Positions 7,049-10,591 of a stretch of DNA of 10,591 bases are shown piece by piece (positions within the stretch are counted from its first letter, which is position 1; the number at the start of each line of letters is the position of its first letter). The notes under the pieces are model-generated. The model searched no databases, was not told the origin of the DNA, and saw only the letters and a list, made by a program, of their open reading frames with translations. The DNA comes from Helicobacter sp. (lineage in GTDB: Bacteria > Campylobacterota > Campylobacteria > Campylobacterales > Helicobacteraceae), in the NCBI RefSeq assembly GCF_014799995.1, contig NZ_JAAVGY010000044.1:1-10591 (forward strand), given 5' to 3'. The position numbers were made by a program, and so were the translations under genes.

Positions 7049-7152
7049 CTATAACTAAAAAATCTAAAATTTATTTTTAAAATGAAAATTTTATAAAAAA
7101 TTTGGAATCGTTAAGGAGTTATCCTTGCAAGCAAGTTTTTAAACTTTAGTTT

Positions 7153-7190
7153 GTCATTGCGAGGCTTCGTAAGAAGTCGTAACAATCTGT
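7153..7190 (+). repeat. GTCATTGCGAG repeat, copy B1 (diverged right end)
   Basis: The left end GTCATTGCGAG is intact. The core GGCTTC-gtaa-GAAGTC pairs with one mismatch. The right end is CGTAACAATCTG in place of CGTGGCAATCTA. It is the first of several copies in the 750-bp gap 7019-7768; apart from AT-rich DNA and regulatory sites, that gap holds only these repeats. Confidence 0.75.
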
Positions 7191-7251
7191 AATTTAAATA
7201 CAGGAACTCTTACAATGGAATCTTTAAAGTTAAAGGCGAGATTTTGGATTA

Positions 7252-7335
7252 TAGATTGCTGCGTCGTTACACTCCTCGCAATGACTGAAATAGTTATATC
7301 GTCATTGCGAAATTCCGCAAGGAATCGTGGCACTA
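7252..7335. repeat. Paired repeat: inverted unit, linker, direct unit
   Basis: The inverted unit TAGATTGC...CTCGCAATGAC (7252-7285) is followed by a linker with TAGTTATATC and then a direct unit GTCATTGCGA (7301 on). The direct unit has core ATTCC-gcaa-GGAAT and a decayed right end (GTGGCACTAAA). The same arrangement with a related linker (TAGCTTATC) occurs at 10509-10591, so the pair behaves as one composite unit. Confidence 0.75.
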
Positions 7336-7370
7336 AATAAAGAATCTCGCTTTTGTGGATTTTATGTTTG

Positions 7371-7460
7371 CAAGATTATGGATTGCTTCGGCTAAAACCT
7401 CACAAGGACGCAGTGAAAAATGTCATTGCGAGAAAACCTTTAGGCTTTCGTGGCAATCTA
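7371..7460. repeat. Paired repeat B4/B5, shared with 10269-10334
   Basis: A decayed inverted unit (GATTGCTTCGGCT...CTCACAAGGAC, 7381-7409) is followed by a direct unit (7422-7460) with core GAAAACC-ttta-GGCTTTC, which pairs imperfectly. The first 66 bp (7371-7436) are identical to 10269-10334. The direct unit B5 is absent from that second locus. Confidence 0.8.
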
Positions 7461-7491
7461 CGATTCAGCATAAATGAAATACACAACTTGT

Positions 7492-7531
7492 GTCATTGCG
7501 AGAAAATTTAAAAAATTTTCGTGGCAATCTA
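7492..7531 (+). repeat. GTCATTGCGAG/GTGGCAATCTA repeat, copy B6
   Basis: A 40-bp unit with intact ends and the AT-only core GAAAATTT-aaaa-AATTTTC. It starts the 112-bp block 7491-7602, which matches 10319-10430 with only two differences (7510 and 7570). Confidence 0.85.
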
Positions 7532-7561
7532 TAATATTGCACGCATTGCGTATTCCACTGC

Positions 7562-7601
7562 GTCATTGCAAGATTCTATGCAATAGAATCGTGGCAATCT
7601 A
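7562..7601 (+). repeat. GTCATTGCGAG/GTGGCAATCTA repeat, copy B7
   Basis: A 40-bp unit with the perfect core hairpin GATTCTAT-tgca-ATAGAATC and right end CGTGGCAATCTA. The left end reads GTCATTGCAAG, one base off the consensus. Its counterpart at 10390-10429 has the consensus G. Confidence 0.85.
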
Positions 7602-7707
7602 TCCTCTTGCATACTTGAGGTTCGTGGCGATGACGCGAGCCATACGCGATAAAGAATCCTCTTTTGTAAGATTACATTAAGCTTTTTTAGGGTAAAAGCC
7701 AAAAGTT

Positions 7708-7731
7708 ATTTTGCTAGATTTCAAGCAAAAT
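7708..7731. promoter_or_regulatory. Perfect 8-bp dyad upstream of nifS, possible operator
   Basis: ATTTTGCT (7708-7715) and AGCAAAAT (7724-7731) are perfect inverse complements around 8 bases, 37 bp before the nifS ATG. No T run follows, so it is not a terminator. Its place just upstream of the nifS promoter region fits a regulator site, but it matches no operator I can name with confidence. A second weaker stem (GCTTTT...AAAAGC, 7681-7699) lies before it. Confidence 0.35.
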
Positions 7732-7750
7732 TTGAATAAAAACTAAAAAA

Positions 7751-7756
7751 TATAAT
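7751..7756 (+). promoter_or_regulatory. TATAAT before nifS, possible -10 box
   Basis: An exact TATAAT lies 12 bp before the nifS ATG. If it were used, transcription would begin inside the AAGGAG ribosome binding site (7759-7764), which is unlikely for a gene that uses that site. The working -10 may be further upstream in the AT-rich stretch 7716-7750. Confidence 0.25.
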
Positions 7757-7768
7757 TCAAGGAGCAAT

Positions 7769-8935
7769 ATGGAATCCAAAAGAGTTTATTTAGATAATAA
7801 CGCTACCACGATGTTAGACCCACAAGCCAAAGAGTTAATGGATACTTATTTTTGTCAAAAATATGGCAATCCAAATTCTTTACATCATTTCGGAACAGAA
7901 ACGCATACCGCAATTCGTGAGGCTTTTAATCATCTCTATGAGGGAATAAATGCACACGATGAAGACGATATTATCCTCACTTCTTGTGCAACAGAGAGCA
8001 ATAATTGGGTATTAAAAGGAGTGTATTTTGACATTTTGCGCCAAGGCGCAAAAAACCATATTATCACAACACAAGTAGAACACCCTGCAATTCGCTCTAC
8101 CTGTCAATTCTTAGAAACTCTAGGCGTAGAAGTAACCTATCTCCCCATTGGAGAAAACGGCACATTAGACGCAAGTGCGGTAGAAAACGCCATCACAGAT
8201 AAAACCGCTTTGGTTAGCATTATGTGGGCAAACAACGAAACAGGGATTATTTTCCCCATTGAAGAAATTGGCGCAATTTGCAAAAAGAAAGGTGTGCTTT
8301 TCCACACTGACGCAGTGCAAGCAATCGGAAAGATTCCCGTAGATGTGCAAAAGGCACAAGTAGATTTCTTGAGTTTCAGCGGGCATAAATTCCACGCACC
8401 TAAAGGAATCGGTGGGCTTTACATTCGCAAAGGCGTCAAACTCACTCCCTTATTCCACGGAGGAGAGCATATGGGCGGCAGACGCAGCGGAACACTCAAT
8501 GTGCCTTACATTGTAGCTCTAGGTGAAGCAATGCGACAAGCAAATTTATATTTGGACTTTGAACGCAATAATGTGCGTCATTTGCGTGATAGACTAGAAG
8601 ACGCATTACTAGAGATTCCAGATGTTTTTGTCGTGGGCAATCGTGCCTTGCGTGTGCCCAATACGATTTTGGTAAGCATTCGTGGTGTAGAAGGGGAAGC
8701 AATGTTGTGGGATTTAAACAAATATGGCATTGCCTGCTCCACAGGAAGTGCGTGTGCGAGTGAAGACTTAGAAGCAAATCCTGTAATGAGTGCCATTGGA
8801 GCAGACAAGGAATTAGCACATACCGCAATTAGAATTTCGCTTAGTCGCTTTACAACGAGTGAAGAAATTGACTATGCGATAGAGATTTTCAAAAAATCCA
8901 TTGAGCGTTTGCGCTCTATTTCAAGCAGTTATTAA
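7769..8935 (+). CDS. nifS: Cysteine desulfurase NifS
   Basis: A 388-residue PLP enzyme that removes sulfur from L-cysteine, leaving alanine and an enzyme persulfide for iron-sulfur cluster assembly on NifU. The PLP lysine is Lys207 in SGHKFHAPKG. His105 (VEHPA), Asp181 and Gln184 (HTDAVQ) are the usual cofactor-ring contacts, and ATES (74-77) is in the cofactor phosphate region. The persulfide cysteine is Cys329 in GSACASE (326-332), in the pattern of group I (NifS/IscS) enzymes. Length is normal and both ends are complete. AAGGAG lies four bases before the ATG. nifU follows after 25 bp in the same direction, as in Helicobacter and Campylobacter, where this NIF pair serves general cluster assembly and not nitrogen fixation. 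Confidence 0.96.
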   Translation: MESKRVYLDNNATTMLDPQAKELMDTYFCQKYGNPNSLHHFGTETHTAIREAFNHLYEGINAHDEDDIILTSCATESNNWVLKGVYFDILRQGAKNHIITTQVEHPAIRSTCQFLETLGVEVTYLPIGENGTLDASAVENAITDKTALVSIMWANNETGIIFPIEEIGAICKKKGVLFHTDAVQAIGKIPVDVQKAQVDFLSFSGHKFHAPKGIGGLYIRKGVKLTPLFHGGEHMGGRRSGTLNVPYIVALGEAMRQANLYLDFERNNVRHLRDRLEDALLEIPDVFVVGNRALRVPNTILVSIRGVEGEAMLWDLNKYGIACSTGSACASEDLEANPVMSAIGADKELAHTAIRISLSRFTTSEEIDYAIEIFKKSIERLRSISSSY

Positions 8936-8960
8936 TAAATTAGCAAATTAAAGGAATCAA

Positions 8961-9941
8961 ATGGCAAAAAATGAATTATTAGGCGGCGCATTATGGGACG
9001 CATATAGTAAAAAAGTCAGCGAGAGAATGGACAATCCAACCCATTTAGGCGTGATTACACAAGAGGAAGCGGATAAAAGAGGCTTAAAGCTCGTTGTCGC
9101 AGATTATGGCGCGGAGGCTTGTGGCGATGCAGTCCGACTTTATTGGCTCGTAGATGAGAACGATACGATTGTAGATGCAAAATTTAAAAGCTTTGGTTGC
9201 GGAACGGCGATTGCAAGTAGTGATATGATGGTGGAGCTTTGCCTTGGCAAAAAAGTGCAAGAAGCAGTAAAAATTACAAATATTGATGTAGAAAAAGCCT
9301 TGCGCGATGACCCAGAAACTCCAGCAGTACCGGGGCAAAAAATGCACTGCTCCGTTATGGCGTATGATGTGATTAAAAAAGCCGCAGCGCAATATTTAGG
9401 CAAGAAACCAGAAGACTTTGAAGATGAGATTATCGTCTGTGAATGCGCACGTGTAAGCTTAGGCACGCTCAAAGAAGTCATCAGAATCAATAATCTCAAA
9501 ACGATTGAAGAAATCACCGAATACACAAAAGCAGGTGCGTTTTGTAAAAGCTGTATCCGACCCGGAGGACACGAAGAGAGAGAGCATTATTTGGTAGATA
9601 TTTTGCGTGAAGTACGTGCAGAAATGGAAGAAAACGAATTAAAAAACAAAGCGGATTTAAGCTCCAAAGGCGATTTGGCTTTCACAAATATGACCATTGT
9701 GCAAAAAACTAAAGCTATTGAGGCTGTTATTGATGAGAAAATTCGTCCAATGCTAATGATGGACGGCGGCAATATGGAAATCATTGACTTAAAAAACTCA
9801 AGTGAGGGCTATACTGATGTGTATATTAGATACTTGGGTGCTTGTAGCGGGTGTGCAAGTGGTGCGAGTGGCACACTTTTCGCCATTGAATCTGTCTTGC
9901 AGGAAAATTTAGATTCTAGCATTCGTGTCTTTCCTGTATAA
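8961..9941 (+). CDS. nifU: Iron-sulfur cluster scaffold NifU, three-domain form
   Basis: A 326-residue scaffold that receives sulfur from NifS and iron, builds clusters and passes them to target proteins. All three modules of full-length NifU are present. The N-terminal IscU-like scaffold (about 8-147) has Cys54, Asp56, Cys80 and Cys130. The central BFD-type [2Fe-2S] domain (about 155-205) has Cys160, Cys162, Cys195 and Cys198. The C-terminal Nfu domain (about 250-326) has MMDGGNMEI and the Cys295-x-x-Cys298 pair in ACSGCASG. An acidic, lysine-rich linker (215-245) joins the last two. AAAGGA lies before the ATG. It is the second gene of the nifSU operon and converges on the SRP RNA gene, with 65 bp between them. 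Confidence 0.97.
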   Translation: MAKNELLGGALWDAYSKKVSERMDNPTHLGVITQEEADKRGLKLVVADYGAEACGDAVRLYWLVDENDTIVDAKFKSFGCGTAIASSDMMVELCLGKKVQEAVKITNIDVEKALRDDPETPAVPGQKMHCSVMAYDVIKKAAAQYLGKKPEDFEDEIIVCECARVSLGTLKEVIRINNLKTIEEITEYTKAGAFCKSCIRPGGHEEREHYLVDILREVRAEMEENELKNKADLSSKGDLAFTNMTIVQKTKAIEAVIDEKIRPMLMMDGGNMEIIDLKNSSEGYTDVYIRYLGACSGCASGASGTLFAIESVLQENLDSSIRVFPV

Positions 9942-9956
9942 GATTTTGTGATAGAA

Positions 9957-10021
9957 TATCTTAAGAAAAAAAAGGGGGGAGTTTCAGAGAGGTAAAAAAC
10001 TAAAAAACCTCTCTTAAGATA
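9957..10021. repeat. Nested inverted repeats between nifU and the SRP RNA gene
   Basis: The outer arms TATCTTAAGA (9957-9966) and TCTTAAGATA (10012-10021) are perfect 10-bp inverse complements. The inner arms AGAGAGG (9986-9992) and CCTCTCT (10008-10014) are a perfect 7-bp pair. On the + strand this may help end nifU transcription, but no T run follows. On the minus strand the inner stem uses bases that also belong to the SRP RNA closing stem, so the two folds exclude each other. A run of eight A and six G (9966-9979) sits between the arms. Confidence 0.55.
9994..10008 (-). terminator. Terminator of the SRP RNA
   Basis: On the minus strand the closing stem of the SRP RNA ends in AGG and runs straight into TTTTTTAGTTTTTT. 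A GC-containing stem followed by U runs has the form of an intrinsic terminator built from the mature RNA's own stem. Confidence 0.6.
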
Positions 10022-10111
10022 CTTGCGGCACTTAAACGATTTGAGGGCTCTGCTGTGTTCCCACCCTGAAGCATTACTCAAATAGCTCATCGCACAAGTC
10101 TCAAGAAAGGC
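10007..10111 (-). ncRNA. ffs: Small bacterial signal recognition particle RNA (4.5S-type)
   Basis: Identified from conserved structure on the minus strand. The apical GGAA tetraloop (10061-10058) is closed by GTG/CAC (10064-10062 with 10057-10055). It is flanked by CAGG (10068-10065) and AGCAG (10054-10050), the internal-loop bases that bind Ffh. Below these, TTTGAG pairs with CTCAAA and ACTTG (10099-10095) with CAAGT (10025-10021). A 12-bp closing stem, GCCTTTCTTGAG (10111-10100) with CTTAAGAGAGGT (10018-10007), allows G-U pairs. The total of about 100 nt is normal for the small SRP RNA. A TATAAT lies just upstream and a U-rich run just downstream. The exact ends are inferred from pairing. 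With Ffh it targets membrane proteins to the Sec translocon. Confidence 0.88.
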
Positions 10112-10118
10112 AATCGGA

Positions 10119-10124
10119 ATTATA
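10119..10124 (-). promoter_or_regulatory. -10 box of the SRP RNA promoter
   Basis: TATAAT on the minus strand, seven to eight bases before the predicted RNA 5' end. TTGAAT lies 16 bp further upstream as a fair -35. Both elements being recognisable fits a strongly expressed stable RNA. Confidence 0.65.
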
Positions 10125-10268
10125 TCTAGTTTTTGCCAAAATTCAACTTAAAACTTTGCTTTTAAGGGATTTTATCAAAAATTAGGAGCAAGAGAGGAAT
10201 CCACTTTTGCGAGATTGTGGATTGCTACGCCGATAGTTTTGTGATTCCATTGTTTTATTTTCTAAATC

Positions 10269-10430
10269 CAAGATTATGGATTGCTTCGGCTAAAACCTCA
10301 CAAGGACGCAGTGAAAAATGTCATTGCGAGAAAATTTGAAAAATTTTCGTGGCAATCTATAATATTGCACGCATTGCGTATTCCACTGCGTCATTGCGAG
10401 ATTCTATGCAATAGAATCGTGGCAATCTAT
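10269..10430. repeat. Second copy of the 7371-7602 repeat module, one unit shorter
   Basis: It contains a decayed inverted unit, then direct unit C1 (10320-10359, core GAAAATTT-gaaa-AATTTTC), a linker (CACGCATTGCGTATTCCAC) and direct unit C2 (10390-10429, core GATTCTAT-tgca-ATAGAATC). Positions 10269-10334 equal 7371-7436 exactly. Positions 10319-10430 equal 7491-7602 with two substitutions. A lone degenerate unit (TGTGGATTGCTACGCCG, about 10216-10232) precedes it. The gap 9942-10591 shows no coding gene. Confidence 0.88.
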
Positions 10431-10508
10431 AATCTTAAACCTTAGAAAAATAAAATAATGGAAAATCTTTAGAATTTTAAAAATACGAAAGGCGAGATTT
10501 AAGATTAT

Positions 10509-10591
10509 GGATTGCTTCGGGCTTTGCCCTCGCAATGACGCGGTGGTTAGCTTATCGTCAATGCGAAGCCCTTTAGGGCTGTGGCAATCTA
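10509..10591. repeat. Paired repeat: inverted unit, linker, direct unit, cut by window end
   Basis: The inverted unit GGATTGC...CTCGCAATGAC (10509-10539) has core GGGC-ttt-GCCC. A linker with TAGCTTATC leads to a direct unit from 10557 (GTCAATGCGA, core AGCCCT-tt-AGGGCT, right end GTGGCAATCTA), which ends at the last base of the window. The preceding GGCGAGATTTAAGATTATGG resembles the lead-in to the pair at 7252. Confidence 0.8.

Noticed and set aside
7019..7150. Sigma-54 promoter (TGG-N10-GC) for the flagellar-like gene
   Set aside because: TTGGAATC occurs twice in the region but without GC at the required distance, and the minus-strand one overlaps the leader directly before the ribosome binding site.
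7153..7601. CRISPR array
   Set aside because: The repeats occur in both orientations, spacing is irregular, the cores are palindromic and not unique spacers, and no cas gene is present.
7474..7680. Open frame of 68 codons on the + strand
   Set aside because: It is made almost entirely of repeat units B6 and B7, is Arg/Cys-rich as expected from translated repeats, and has no ribosome binding site.
7019..7768. tRNA or other structured RNA gene in the large gap
   Set aside because: I found no cloverleaf or known RNA motif. All strong stems here are explained by the repeat units or the nifS-proximal dyad.
9140..9526. Open frames on the minus strand over nifU
   Set aside because: They are antisense shadows of a clearly conserved gene, without start signals.
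9809..10090. Open frame of 93 codons on the minus strand after nifU
   Set aside because: It overlaps both the SRP RNA gene and the 3' end of nifU, has no ribosome binding site, and its protein has no recognisable features.

Overview
The window looks like chromosomal DNA from a low-GC member of the Campylobacterota, most likely an enterohepatic-type Helicobacter. Three things point there: the NIF-type nifS-nifU pair as the apparent iron-sulfur machinery, the very AT-rich promoters with a clear TATAAT but little -35, and the many intergenic repeats of the form GTCATTGCGAG...GTGGCAATCTA. Genus is inferred from gene content and style, not from a marker gene.

Layout. Positions 1-128 hold a perfect 14-bp inverted repeat and a short open tail on the + strand that may be the remnant of a coding region. 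From 129 to 3744, three genes lie on the minus strand: kefB-like CPA2 antiporter with an RCK domain, recR, and an NhaP-type CPA1 antiporter without the usual cytosolic tail. recR and the NhaP-type gene are 15 bp apart and probably share a promoter at 1957-1962. A 427-bp gap (3745-4171) carries repeats, including a 121-bp MITE-like palindrome. From 7018 down to 4172, also on the minus strand, lies an apparent operon: an 84-residue miniature flagellar rod-like protein, speA (arginine decarboxylase) and cysE (serine acetyltransferase). speA and cysE overlap by 4 bp. A 750-bp repeat-filled gap (7019-7768) separates this operon from the divergent nifS-nifU operon on the + strand (7769-9941).

Downstream of nifU, on the minus strand, is a small SRP RNA gene (ffs, about 10007-10111) with its own TATAAT promoter. 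It is recognised by the GGAA tetraloop, the flanking CAGG and AGCAG loop bases and a long closing stem. The rest of the window to 10591 is again repeats.

How the genes relate. cysE supplies O-acetylserine for cysteine, NifS takes sulfur from cysteine and NifU assembles the clusters, so the two divergent operons sit on either side of cysteine metabolism. The two antiporters are independent K+(Na+)/H+ exchangers of different families.

No defence system, prophage, transposase or CRISPR array is visible. The most unusual content is the repeat family: its ends are conserved, but the inner palindrome differs in sequence from copy to copy while still self-pairing. It also includes a near-duplicate module shared between the gaps on either side of nifSU that differs by one exact 70-bp unit. 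The miniature flagellar rod-like protein is the most interesting gene.
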